A DNA stretch of 32,124 bases, taken from contig CAYUPI010000063.1 of assembly GCA_964446585.1 (NCBI GenBank), positions 1 to 32,124 of the forward strand. Reading direction: 5' to 3'. The stretch comes from CAYUPI01 sp964446585. Lineage in GTDB: Bacteria > Verrucomicrobiota > Verrucomicrobiia > Limisphaerales > UBA8199. Positions within the stretch are counted from its first letter, which is position 1; every line of letters begins with the position of its first letter. A program made the position numbers and the translations under genes. The notes beneath the pieces were generated by a model. That model was not told where the DNA came from. It ran no database searches and saw only the letters and a list, made by a program, of their open reading frames with translations. Below are positions 7,802 through 15,945 of the stretch, in pieces.

Positions 7802-8950
7802 ATGGAATTGAACAACGACCAAATCCGCCGCTATTCGCGCCACCTGATTCTGCCTGAAGTTGGGCTGGGCGGCCAAAAGAAAATTTGCGCAGCGAGCGTC
7901 TTGTGCATTGGTGCAGGAGGATTGGGCTCGCCCATCGCGATGTATCTGGCCGCCGCCGGGGTGGGCAAGTTGGGCATCCTGGATTTCGATGCTGTGGACT
8001 ACTCGAATCTTCAGCGCCAGCTTCTGCACGGGACTGAGGACGTGGGGCGCGCAAAAACGGAGTCGGCCAAACAAACGATAAATCGCCTCAACCCGCATGT
8101 TCAGGTTGTCGTGCACAACACGCGCATCACGAGCGAGAACGCGCTGGAGATAATCCGTCCTTACGACATTGTCGTGGACGGCACAGACAATTTCCCAACC
8201 CGCTATCTTACCAATGACGCCTGCGTGCTGCTGAAGAAGCCCAATGTGTATGGCTCCATCTTCCGCTTCGAGGGCCAGGCCAGCGTGTTTGCGCCGCACC
8301 TGGGCGGACCCTGTTACCGCTGCCTTTATCCCGAACCGCCGCCGCCGGGAATGGTGCCCAGTTGCGCCGAGGGCGGCGTGCTTGGAGTATTGCCCGGCAT
8401 TATCGGGACGATTCAGGCCACGGAGATTCTCAAACTGGCGCTGGGCAAAGGCAGCTCGCTGATCGGCCGCTTGCTGCTGTTCAACGCCCTCGACATGAAG
8501 TTTCGCGAGCTCAAACTCCGGCGCGATCCGCAATGCCCGCTCTGCGGGGAGCAGCCGACCATCACGGAACTAATCGATTACGAAATGTTTTGCGGACTCG
8601 CCCCCGAACCAGCGACGCCTACCTCCAACCCCGACGAGGTGACTGTGCAGGAAATGAAAAGGGCCCTGGACGATCCCAAGCTGGGCATTCGAGTCATCGA
8701 CGTGCGCGAGCCGGACGAATACCAAATCGCGCATGTCAATGGCGTGCCGCTTTTTCCTTTGAGCACCTTGCCGCAGCGGTTCACCGAACTCGATCCCAAC
8801 CAGCAGTATTACCTTCATTGTAAGGTCGGCGGACGTTCTCTGAAGGCGCTGCAATTCCTGCGGGAGCAGGGTTTCAAGCATCTCAAGAGCGTAAAAGGCG
8901 GCATCGACGCCTGGGCGGATCAGATCGATCACAGTGTGCCGAAATACTGA
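7802..8950 (+). CDS. moeB: MoeB/ThiF-type adenylyltransferase with C-terminal rhodanese domain
   Basis: A 382-residue E1-like enzyme that adenylates the C-terminal glycine of a ubiquitin-like sulfur carrier (MoaD, ThiS or CysO type) and, through its rhodanese domain, can pass on persulfide sulfur. The ThiF domain covers about 1-260, with nucleotide loop GAGGLGS (38-43), DxDxVDYSNLQRQ (61-73) and DGTDNFPTR (127-134). The structural zinc cysteines are C171/C174 and C245/C248. C188 lies in PSCAEGG. The rhodanese domain runs from about 280 to 382 with active-site C340 in HCKVGGRS. The fusion is the MoeZ/MoeBR arrangement. No sulfur carrier, MoaE or thiamine gene lies nearby, so the partner cannot be assigned here. 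Confidence 0.92.
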   Translation: MELNNDQIRRYSRHLILPEVGLGGQKKICAASVLCIGAGGLGSPIAMYLAAAGVGKLGILDFDAVDYSNLQRQLLHGTEDVGRAKTESAKQTINRLNPHVQVVVHNTRITSENALEIIRPYDIVVDGTDNFPTRYLTNDACVLLKKPNVYGSIFRFEGQASVFAPHLGGPCYRCLYPEPPPPGMVPSCAEGGVLGVLPGIIGTIQATEILKLALGKGSSLIGRLLLFNALDMKFRELKLRRDPQCPLCGEQPTITELIDYEMFCGLAPEPATPTSNPDEVTVQEMKRALDDPKLGIRVIDVREPDEYQIAHVNGVPLFPLSTLPQRFTELDPNQQYYLHCKVGGRSLKALQFLREQGFKHLKSVKGGIDAWADQIDHSVPKY

Positions 8951-9099
8951 GCAGGTCGGAAGAAACGCTCGAGGCATTGCTCTGACTGACTCAGCCACGA
9001 TGTAAGTGATCTATCAGAGCGCCGCTCATCTGTGGCGAAGAAAATCCGTGCTTCTCATTCACTAATACCTCACTGGAGCGGCTCATTTCGTATTGAGAA

Positions 9100-9150
9100 T
9101 TGGGGAGTCCCGGGTAGGTTCACCGGCGTGAGCTCACGCGGATTCCCCAA
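9100..9150. repeat. Imperfect inverted repeat upstream of ppk2
   Basis: TTGGGGA near 9100 pairs with TCCCCAA near 9144-9150, and the interior holds the palindrome CGTGAGCTCACG. It ends 13 bases before the PPK2 start codon, so it could fold in the 5' leader or act as an operator. The rest of the 213-bp gap between moeB and ppk2 shows nothing recognisable. Confidence 0.35.
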
Positions 9151-9163
9151 CCACAACTGACTT

Positions 9164-9976
9164 ATGAGGCAACCGATTAAGATCCTCTCGCCCATTCGAC
9201 TCAGGGACTTCAATCCGGACTACCACGAAGGCCTCGACAAGGACGAGGCCCGCGAAAAGACCCTGAAATTCTGCGAACGGATCGGAGAGCTACAGGAGCT
9301 GCTCCACGCCAACACTCGGCAGTCGCTGCTCCTCGTGTTCCAGGGCATGGATACCAGCGGCAAGGACGGCGCCAGCCGGCACGCCCTCCAGCATGCGAAC
9401 CCAGCAGGAGTCGAAACGACCAACTTCAAGGCGCCGTCGTCGGAAGAGTTGGCGCACGATTATCTCTGGCGGGTGCACCGCGCAGTGCCACGCCGGGGAA
9501 ACATCGGCGTGTTCAATCGGTCGCATTACGAGGACGTACTCATCGTGCGCGTGTTGAAGCTGCAGCCGGCCTCAGTCTGGCGCGCGCGCTACGAGCAGAT
9601 CAACGCCTTTGAAAAGCACCTGACGGCCAATGACGTTGTGCTGCTGAAATTCTTTCTTCATATCAGCCGGCGCGAGCAAGCCGAGCGTCTCCAGGCTCGC
9701 CTCGAGGACCCGCGCAAGAACTGGAAGTTCCAGCCGGCGGACCTCGAAATGCGCGCGCATTGGTGGAAGTTCCAGAAGACATACGAGGACGCGATCAACT
9801 TCTGCAGCACGCATTACGCCCCTTGGTACATTGTGCCGGCCAATCGCAAGTGGTATCGTGATTACGTCATTGCGAAGACGGTTGCCAAAGCCCTCGAAGA
9901 CCTGAGACTGCAATGGCCCAAGCCGCATGAGGACCTGGCGAAATTCCGCCGCCAATTATCGCGTGAGTCCCGATGA
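9164..9976 (+). CDS. ppk2: PPK2 family polyphosphate:nucleotide phosphotransferase
   Basis: A 270-residue single-domain PPK2 enzyme that transfers phosphate between polyphosphate and nucleoside mono- or diphosphates in the cytoplasm. Walker A is GMDTSGKDG (61-69) and Walker B is FNRSHYEDV (117-125). The lid segment lies around 168-188 (SRREQAERLQARLEDP). The text FKAPSSEELAHDYLWR and WYIVPANRKWYRDY is typical of the family. Whether it phosphorylates AMP, ADP or both cannot be decided by eye, though the single short domain fits class I or III. Its stop codon lies three bases from the stop of the convergent DUF1501 gene, so no intrinsic terminator fits between them. Confidence 0.93.
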   Translation: MRQPIKILSPIRLRDFNPDYHEGLDKDEAREKTLKFCERIGELQELLHANTRQSLLLVFQGMDTSGKDGASRHALQHANPAGVETTNFKAPSSEELAHDYLWRVHRAVPRRGNIGVFNRSHYEDVLIVRVLKLQPASVWRARYEQINAFEKHLTANDVVLLKFFLHISRREQAERLQARLEDPRKNWKFQPADLEMRAHWWKFQKTYEDAINFCSTHYAPWYIVPANRKWYRDYVIAKTVAKALEDLRLQWPKPHEDLAKFRRQLSRESR

Positions 9977-9979
9977 GGG

Positions 9980-11476
9980 TCAGATCAGGATTTCTTTGAT
10001 GACGTCTCCATGCACGTCGGTCAAGCGCCGGTCGATCCCGTTGTGGCGGAAGGTGAGCTTCTCGTGATTGATGCCGAGCTGGTGCAGTATCGTTGCATGG
10101 AGGTCGTAGCAGTAGGTGGGCTCCACCGCCGCCTTGTATGACCATTCATCGCTCGCGCCATATGAAACACCGCCCTTGAAGCCGCCGCCGGCGACCCAAC
10201 TCGTGAACGTGAACGGATTATGATCGCGCCCTTTGCTCCCCTGGCTGCACGGCATCCGCCCAAACTCCGTCGTCCAAATAACGAGCGTGTCTTCCAACAG
10301 GCCGCGTGATTTCAGGTCTTTGAGCAGGCCGGCGGCCGGCTTATCCATGCTGCGGGCCATGTTCAGGTGGTCCCGGGCCAGGTCTTCGTGGCTGTCCCAA
10401 TTGCGACGGGGGAACCCGTTGTCCGCTCCGCTCCAGACCTGAACGAAACGCACGCCGCGTTCGAGAAGCCGACGGGCGATCAAGCAGCGCTGACCAAAAT
10501 CTTCGGTGACTTTTTCATCCAGGCCGTAAAGCTTTCTGGCAGCCGCCGACTCGCCCGACACGTCGAGCACTTCGGGAGCGCTCAATTGCAATTTGGCGGC
10601 CAGTTCGTAGGAAGCGATGCGTGCATCCAGACGCGAGTCTCCAGGGCGTGCCGCCTGATGGGCCTGGTTCAGGTGCTTCAGCAGCGTTTGTGTCTCCTGA
10701 TCGCCCTCAGGCGTGATAAACCTGGCCGATTTGGGCGGAAACAAATCGTAAATCGGGTTGGGCTTGCCGACGCGTATCATGGTGCCTTGATGGGCGGCCG
10801 GGAGAAATCCAGCCGTCCAATTCTCCGCCCCATTCGGAGCAAAGCCGCGTGGGTCGGGTAAGACGACGAATGTTGGCAGGTTATTGGTCAAACTTCCAAG
10901 ACCGTAGGAAATCCAGGCCCCCATGCTGGGAAAGCCAGGCAGGACGAATCCCGTGTTCTGCATGAACGTTGCCGGTCCGTGCACGTTGGACTTCGAAACC
11001 ATGGAATGAATGAACGCAATGTCGTCAACACACGAGCCGAGGTGGGGGACCAGATCGCTGACCCATTTCCCGCATTGGCCGTATTGTTTCCAATCCCAGG
11101 GACTTTTCATAACCGCGCCCGGATCACTCTGGAAGAGTTCCACCTTCCCGCCGGGGTCGAATTTCTGTCCGGTGCGTTTGATGAGCTCGGGTTTGTAATC
11201 AAAGGTGTCGCATTGGCTGGCGGCGCCGGACATGAACAATTGCACGACGCGTTTGGCGCGGGCCGGATGGTGCAAGCCGCCGTTCCATTCGGGCCGCGGC
11301 GCGCCGCTTTCGGCAAGCAATCCATGCTGGCCCAGCAAATGGACCATTGCGATTCCGCCCAGGCCGCCGCCGAATCGCCAGAGAAACTCGCGGCGATCCA
11401 TCAGGCCCGCGCCTGCTGGCCCCGGTGGCAGGGCCGTCTGCTGCGAGGAACAGGCGTGGCACGCAGACGTTTTCAT
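9980..11476 (-). CDS. DUF1501 protein with Tat-like signal
   Basis: A protein of 498 residues from the ATG at 11476; a GTG at 11497 and an ATG at 11401 (MDRREFLWRFGGG) are alternatives. DUF1501 belongs to the alkaline phosphatase/sulfatase fold superfamily, but its reaction is unknown. The N-terminus carries a twin-arginine-like DRREFLWR followed by a glycine-rich hydrophobic stretch, so export by Tat is likely. Family landmarks seen: QLFMSGAASQCDTFDYKP, LVPHLGSCVDDIAFIHSM, WTTEFGRMP, GRDHNP, and the C-terminal DLHATILHQLGI. In Planctomycetes and Verrucomicrobia such genes usually follow a DUF1549/DUF1553 gene. Here the partner at 12801-15794 is on the same strand but separated by a P450 on the other strand. 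Confidence 0.9.
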   Translation of the reverse strand: MKTSACHACSSQQTALPPGPAGAGLMDRREFLWRFGGGLGGIAMVHLLGQHGLLAESGAPRPEWNGGLHHPARAKRVVQLFMSGAASQCDTFDYKPELIKRTGQKFDPGGKVELFQSDPGAVMKSPWDWKQYGQCGKWVSDLVPHLGSCVDDIAFIHSMVSKSNVHGPATFMQNTGFVLPGFPSMGAWISYGLGSLTNNLPTFVVLPDPRGFAPNGAENWTAGFLPAAHQGTMIRVGKPNPIYDLFPPKSARFITPEGDQETQTLLKHLNQAHQAARPGDSRLDARIASYELAAKLQLSAPEVLDVSGESAAARKLYGLDEKVTEDFGQRCLIARRLLERGVRFVQVWSGADNGFPRRNWDSHEDLARDHLNMARSMDKPAAGLLKDLKSRGLLEDTLVIWTTEFGRMPCSQGSKGRDHNPFTFTSWVAGGGFKGGVSYGASDEWSYKAAVEPTYCYDLHATILHQLGINHEKLTFRHNGIDRRLTDVHGDVIKEILI

Positions 11477-11607
11477 GGCTGATAACAATGGAAGCACTAG
11501 GCATTCGTGAGGTCAATCGGATAAAGCGGTATTGCGCAGCCCGAGGAGCGCCAACAGTCGCCTCTGTTTGCTTGAAGGTCGGGGCCGCATGTCGGAAACT
11601 CGATTCC

Positions 11608-12759
11608 ATGGGTGACAACTCGAACTTGCGCGATCCCTTTCGCGAAGCTCGCAAGAAGGACGGCGTGCTCCGATGTCCGTTCCAGTGCGAGGACGTGCCG
11701 ATGATATTGCGTCATGCAGATGTTCGTGAGGCGGCAAAGGATTGGAAGAGGTACAGCTCGGACGTGCCTTTTCGAGTGCCGATTCCGTCGGAGGAGGAAG
11801 TGCGGACGATGCGCCAGTTGCCGATCGAGAGGAACCCTCCCGAGCACACCGAGTATCGCGCGATTGTCGAGCCGTTTTTCCAACGAGCCAAGCAAACCGA
11901 CGTGATCGCGAAGGTGGCGGCGCTGATCGGCGAAATGTTATCCAAAGCATTGGCCCGTGAAAGCATTGAGGTTGTGAACGAGTTTGCGCTGCCGATACAG
12001 TCGCGCGCTCTCACCTACTTGCTGAACGTGCCGGAGTCGGAAGCCGACACGTGGATTGGCTGGGGCATCCATGTGTTCAAGGTCACGGGAGGCCAGTTCA
12101 AGAAGGGGATCGTGCTCGAGGATTACCTGAGAGCACAACTGGAGCGGGCGGAAGCGAACCCAGGTGAGGATTTTTTCAGCGCGCTGGTCAAGGCCAGTTA
12201 CCGTGGACGGCGGCTGACCCGCGAGGAGATGATGGGGTTTGGCAACCTGGTTTTCGCCGGTGGACGCGACACTATTATCCACAGCATCTCCTCGATCATC
12301 GCCTATTTTGGCCAGAATCCGGCCGGCCTGGAGTATCTGCGCCAGGATCATGGACGAATAGTCCTGGCCAGCGAGGAGTTTTTCCGCGTGTTCATGCCGC
12401 TAACACACATCGGGCGGGTCTGCCCGGTGGACACAAACGTCCACGGCGTGCAGGTGAAGGCAGGCGGGCGCGTATCTCTGGCCTGGGCGGCCGCGAACTT
12501 CGACGAGACGGTGTTCGAAGCGCCGGAGGAAATTCGGCTCGATCGCAAACCGAACCCGCACCTTTCATTTGGTTTTGGAGCACATCTGTGTTTAGGCGCG
12601 GCGCATGCGCGGCTGGTCGTGCGCAGCCTGTTGCAGGCGCTGACCGAGCGCGTCGCGCGGATTACGCTCCTGGACGCCAGCGAGCACATCGAGCACGAAG
12701 CGCGATATGAGAGGAAGAACGGGTATGATTTGTTGGAGGTGGGGTTTAAGGGCCGCTGA
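11608..12759 (+). CDS. Cytochrome P450
   Basis: A 383-residue soluble bacterial P450, a heme-thiolate monooxygenase of unknown substrate. Seen: the C-helix region NPPEHTEYR; the I-helix oxygen-binding motif in FAGGRDT (216-222); the K-helix ExxR as E257-F-F-R260; and the heme-binding loop FGFGAHLCLG with C328 as the thiolate ligand. The start is the ATG at 11608 (MGDNSNLRDPF), because the frame upstream runs into antisense of the DUF1501 gene and reads as low-complexity Arg-rich text. No ferredoxin or ferredoxin reductase lies in the window, so its electron donor is elsewhere. It is divergent from DUF1501 and convergent with the DUF1553 gene, 41 bp stop to stop. Confidence 0.93.
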   Translation: MGDNSNLRDPFREARKKDGVLRCPFQCEDVPMILRHADVREAAKDWKRYSSDVPFRVPIPSEEEVRTMRQLPIERNPPEHTEYRAIVEPFFQRAKQTDVIAKVAALIGEMLSKALARESIEVVNEFALPIQSRALTYLLNVPESEADTWIGWGIHVFKVTGGQFKKGIVLEDYLRAQLERAEANPGEDFFSALVKASYRGRRLTREEMMGFGNLVFAGGRDTIIHSISSIIAYFGQNPAGLEYLRQDHGRIVLASEEFFRVFMPLTHIGRVCPVDTNVHGVQVKAGGRVSLAWAAANFDETVFEAPEEIRLDRKPNPHLSFGFGAHLCLGAAHARLVVRSLLQALTERVARITLLDASEHIEHEARYERKNGYDLLEVGFKGR

Positions 12760-12800
12760 AACGCTCGAAGGGCGCGACTGCGGCAACGCGCACATTTCGT

Positions 12801-15794
12801 TCAGTCCACGAACATAAATTCCGACGTGTTGAAGATCAGCCGGCAGAGATTGACCAGGCCATGCTTGCGCGCAAAGGTGGTGAATCTCCTGGTTTCCTCG
12901 GAGGTCGGGCGTCGGTTCAGGGCAAGCTGGCAGGCCAGATGGATCTGCTCCTTCAAATCGCCCGCTTTCGACAGCCGCGTCGCAAAATGCTCGCATTGTT
13001 TCAACACGAACGGGTCATTCAACATTGCCAGGGCCTGGAGGGAAGTCGTGGTCACGTTGCGTTTTGGAGTCAGCAGCGAGGCGTTCGGGCAATCCAGCGA
13101 ATCCATCAGCGGATCAGGCACGCTGCGCACTAAAAAGCGATAAATGCTCCGCCGGCAACTGGCCGGGCTGTCCACGTCAAAGAGCGTGTAGTCATAGAGC
13201 GGCGAGTGGTCGTCCTTGAAATAGAACTGCCGGAGCGCGGGTCCGCCCATGGTCAGGTCTAGTTTGCCGCTGATTAAGAGCATTGAGTCGTGAATGCTCT
13301 CAGCGTCCAGCCGGGCGCGGTTCATGCGCCAGAGATAACGATTGTCCGCGTCGAGCCTGGCACCCTGGGGATTGCTCGCCGAACTCTGTCGATAAGTGGC
13401 GCTGGTGAGAATCAGGCGATGCAGTTGCTTGAGCGACTCGCCGTGCTCTAGAAACCAGAAGGCGAGCCAATCCAGCAGCTCAGGATGCGCCGGCAGGGCG
13501 CCCATGTGGCCGAAATCGTTAGGAGTGTCAACGAGGCCATGCCCGAAATGGTAGCCCCAGACGCGGTTCACCAGCGAGCGGCGGGTCAGCATGTTTTTCG
13601 GATCGGTGATCCATTTTGCCAAGGCTGCGCGCCGGGCGCCTTCGTCTAACGAGTTCCAGACTCCAGACATCTCTCCACCGTTGAGATCAGATCCATGTTC
13701 AGCAGCGCTCTTTCCCCTCACCCCCGCCCTCTCCCCTGGGGAGAGGGAGAATTTTTGGCCGTCTATCGGCGAAGGGGACGCGGTTTGGAAATCGTCAGTA
13801 CTGAGCTTGGTGCCCCCTCTCCCTGAGGGAGAGGGGTGCCCGTCCTCCGTAGCGGTACTGCGGAGGGTGGAGGGTGAGGGGGAGCTGGACGCCGAGGAGT
13901 CACCGTGCCCGATAGTTTCGCCCAGGTACGTTGAGAGGTCGGGATTTGGGCCGGGCACCGCCGGGAGGCCGGCCGGCTGCATTAACTGGCCTGGACGCTT
14001 CACATCTCCTTTCGCCAGCACATACACCGGTCGGGGAGCTTTGGCCGGCAGAAAACTGCTGTCGGATTTGAAATCATTGGCGGCGGCATAGACTTTCGAT
14101 GGCGTCGGCAGCGCGGCGATCTGCCGATTGAGCTCAGACCATTGGTTCGACACTTCGGTCAGCTCCCGGCGCGTGGCTTCGTCCGTTAGCGCGTCCACCA
14201 GGCTTCTCCTTTTCTCAGCCAGACCCCGCATCTGCTCTTCCAGCTTTTTTTTGGCGGCCGATGTCGGGACGCCCAGCCGGTGCCGGCTGTCGAACCCATC
14301 GACAAGATACTTTTTGGCCCAGAACCCCTCTTCAATGGAATCCAACGCGGACACCGTTGCGCCGAGAGCCGCGTTGGTGCCGCTCACCAACACCTGCAAT
14401 TCGGCCAGCGCGAAAACATAGTCGCTGGTGCGCTCCCAAAGCCGCGTCGCCGTGATGCGAACGAAGCGGGCTTGCCGCTCGCGAGCGAGAAAGGAAACGG
14501 GGTTGTCGCCGACATTCTTGAAATCTTCTCTCGTCTGATCCGCAATGGTCTGGGCCGAAGTGAAGTCCGCCTCGTCGGAAGCATCGATGCGGAACCTCAC
14601 CGGAAAGCCGAACCCGGGAGTGTCTGGAAAATCGATTGGCCGGGCTGGAATGAGCCGGATTTCCTCGAGAGGCAGCGACTTGCCGAGATCAATTTGTACC
14701 CACTTGATGGGATCCTGAGCTTTTTCAATTTTGCTGTGGTAGCCGTTGCCGGGGCTTTTTTCGTCCGCGGGAAACGCTGTTGGCATTTGCTTTTTTAGCT
14801 GCTCCAGCTCGTCGTCAAGCGCCTTGATTTCGGGGCTGGAAATTCCCGCGATCTGGTTGGTCAGCGCGAAAAAGCGCTCCTGGAGTGGCTTTCGCTGCTG
14901 CGCGAGCCGGCGACGTTGAGCGTGAATTTTCGGCTCGGAATCGAAGTCGCGGTCATGGCGGTCCACCCCGGCAAAAACCGCTTGCAAACTGTAATAGTCC
15001 TTTTGAGAAATTGGGTCGAATTTGTGATCGTGACATCGCGCGCAGTGCGCCGTGAGGCTTTGAAAGGTGGACATCGTCGTCATGACCATGTCGTCCCGGT
15101 CATTGTAGCGGGCGATCAATCCGTCCGTTTTTTCAATCGGCAGCTCGACATGGCCGACGTAGTCCCACGGCCCCGCGGCGATGAATCCCAGTGCAACGAC
15201 CCCGTCCGGTTCGTCGGGGAATAAAACGTCCCCGGCCAATTGTTCCTCGACAAACCGCGAGTAGGGCTTGTCCTGGTTCAAAGAGCGAATCACGTAGTCG
15301 CGATACGGCCAGGCATTCGGGCGCACCTTGTCTTTGTCGTAACCGTGCGTGTCGGCGAAATGGACGGTATCGAGCCAGTGCCGCGCCCAACGTTCCCCGT
15401 AGCGCGGTGAAGCCAGCAAATTGTCCACGAGTTTTTCGTAGGCCTGCGGACCGCGGTCCGCGCGGAACCGTTCGACCTCCGCGGGAGTAGGCGGCAGCCC
15501 GGTCAGATCGAAACTCAACCGCCGAATGAGTGTGCGCCGGTCCGCCTCGGGAGAAGGTCCGAGCTTCTCCTGTTCGAGCTTTGCCAGGATAAAAAGGTCG
15601 ATTGGGTTTCGCGCCCATTTTGTGTTTTTGACACTTGGCAATGGCGGATGCGACACCGGTTTAAAACTCCACCAATCGGACTTTGCTTCGGTTTTGACCT
15701 TTGTGGGCGACGGCGCGGCCAGCGGCGCTTCTGCAGCGTTGACCGCCAACGCCCAAGCCGTCCAGGCAAGCAAAATGACCGGTTCTGTGTTCAA
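12801..15794 (-). CDS. DUF1549/DUF1553 (PSD1-type) protein with in-frame repeat insertion
   Basis: A 997-residue exported protein starting at TTG 15794, with signal peptide MNTEPVILLAWTAWALAVNA. DUF1549 occupies about residues 60-275 and includes a CxxCH heme-type motif, C251-A-R-C254-H255, followed by DHKFDP. A middle segment around 350-480 reads like a discoidin or F5/8C-type binding module (KWVQIDLGKSLPLEEIRL). DUF1553 follows the linker, from about 715 to the end (LAKWITDPKNMLTRRSLVNR, HPELLDWLAF, LTSATYRQSS). Unlike the second copy it has no N-terminal PSCyt1 domain. Residues about 637-694 are encoded by a repeat element and are rich in Ser, Pro and Gly. The function of this family is not known; it is usually paired with DUF1501. 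Confidence 0.9.
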   Translation of the reverse strand: MNTEPVILLAWTAWALAVNAAEAPLAAPSPTKVKTEAKSDWWSFKPVSHPPLPSVKNTKWARNPIDLFILAKLEQEKLGPSPEADRRTLIRRLSFDLTGLPPTPAEVERFRADRGPQAYEKLVDNLLASPRYGERWARHWLDTVHFADTHGYDKDKVRPNAWPYRDYVIRSLNQDKPYSRFVEEQLAGDVLFPDEPDGVVALGFIAAGPWDYVGHVELPIEKTDGLIARYNDRDDMVMTTMSTFQSLTAHCARCHDHKFDPISQKDYYSLQAVFAGVDRHDRDFDSEPKIHAQRRRLAQQRKPLQERFFALTNQIAGISSPEIKALDDELEQLKKQMPTAFPADEKSPGNGYHSKIEKAQDPIKWVQIDLGKSLPLEEIRLIPARPIDFPDTPGFGFPVRFRIDASDEADFTSAQTIADQTREDFKNVGDNPVSFLARERQARFVRITATRLWERTSDYVFALAELQVLVSGTNAALGATVSALDSIEEGFWAKKYLVDGFDSRHRLGVPTSAAKKKLEEQMRGLAEKRRSLVDALTDEATRRELTEVSNQWSELNRQIAALPTPSKVYAAANDFKSDSSFLPAKAPRPVYVLAKGDVKRPGQLMQPAGLPAVPGPNPDLSTYLGETIGHGDSSASSSPSPSTLRSTATEDGHPSPSGRGGTKLSTDDFQTASPSPIDGQKFSLSPGERAGVRGKSAAEHGSDLNGGEMSGVWNSLDEGARRAALAKWITDPKNMLTRRSLVNRVWGYHFGHGLVDTPNDFGHMGALPAHPELLDWLAFWFLEHGESLKQLHRLILTSATYRQSSASNPQGARLDADNRYLWRMNRARLDAESIHDSMLLISGKLDLTMGGPALRQFYFKDDHSPLYDYTLFDVDSPASCRRSIYRFLVRSVPDPLMDSLDCPNASLLTPKRNVTTTSLQALAMLNDPFVLKQCEHFATRLSKAGDLKEQIHLACQLALNRRPTSEETRRFTTFARKHGLVNLCRLIFNTSEFMFVD
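13714..13883. repeat. Hairpin-rich dispersed repeat element inside the DUF1553 gene
   Basis: About 170 bp bounded by CCCCTCACCC and its complement GGGTGAGGGG. It contains a 10-bp stem at 13727-13747 (CCCTCTCCCC / GGGGAGAGGG, one-base loop), a second 10-bp stem at 13814-13836 (CCCCTCTCCC / GGGAGAGGGG), and a third near 13844-13864 (CTCCG / CGGAG). The architecture is that of a small non-autonomous repeat. It reads through in frame in the host gene, adding roughly 57 residues between the linker and DUF1553. From memory, similar words occur as intergenic repeats in many bacterial genomes. Confidence 0.75.
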
Positions 15795-15820
15795 GTTTCC
15801 GCTCTCGAAGCGCGTCTTAA

Positions 15821-15922
15821 AATTGCAGGAGCCGACGTGAGGAGGCTCTGATCAAAAAATCCAAAATCCAGAATCCAAAATCCAAAATTGATCAGAGCCT
15901 CCTCACGTCGGCTCCTACAATT
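15821..15922. repeat. Near-perfect 35-bp inverted repeat with a TCCAAAA-array loop
   Basis: The left arm 15821-15855 and right arm 15888-15922 are reverse complements with a single mismatch (C at 15825 against T on the complement of 15918). The core is GCCGACGTGAGGAGGCTC. The 32-base loop (15856-15887) is built of TCCAAAA-type heptamers. It fills most of the gap between the DUF58 stop and the DUF1553 start, so it could terminate or process transcripts leaving either side. A diverged relative lies at 21911-21969. Confidence 0.85.
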
Positions 15923-15945
15923 AAATGGATTTTCCAAACTTGCTC

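Noticed and set aside
11347..11607. N-terminal extension of the P450 by 87 codons
   Set aside because: The extension is Arg/Pro/Gly-rich, lies antisense to the DUF1501 N-terminus, and P450s of this type begin close to the NSNLRDPF segment.
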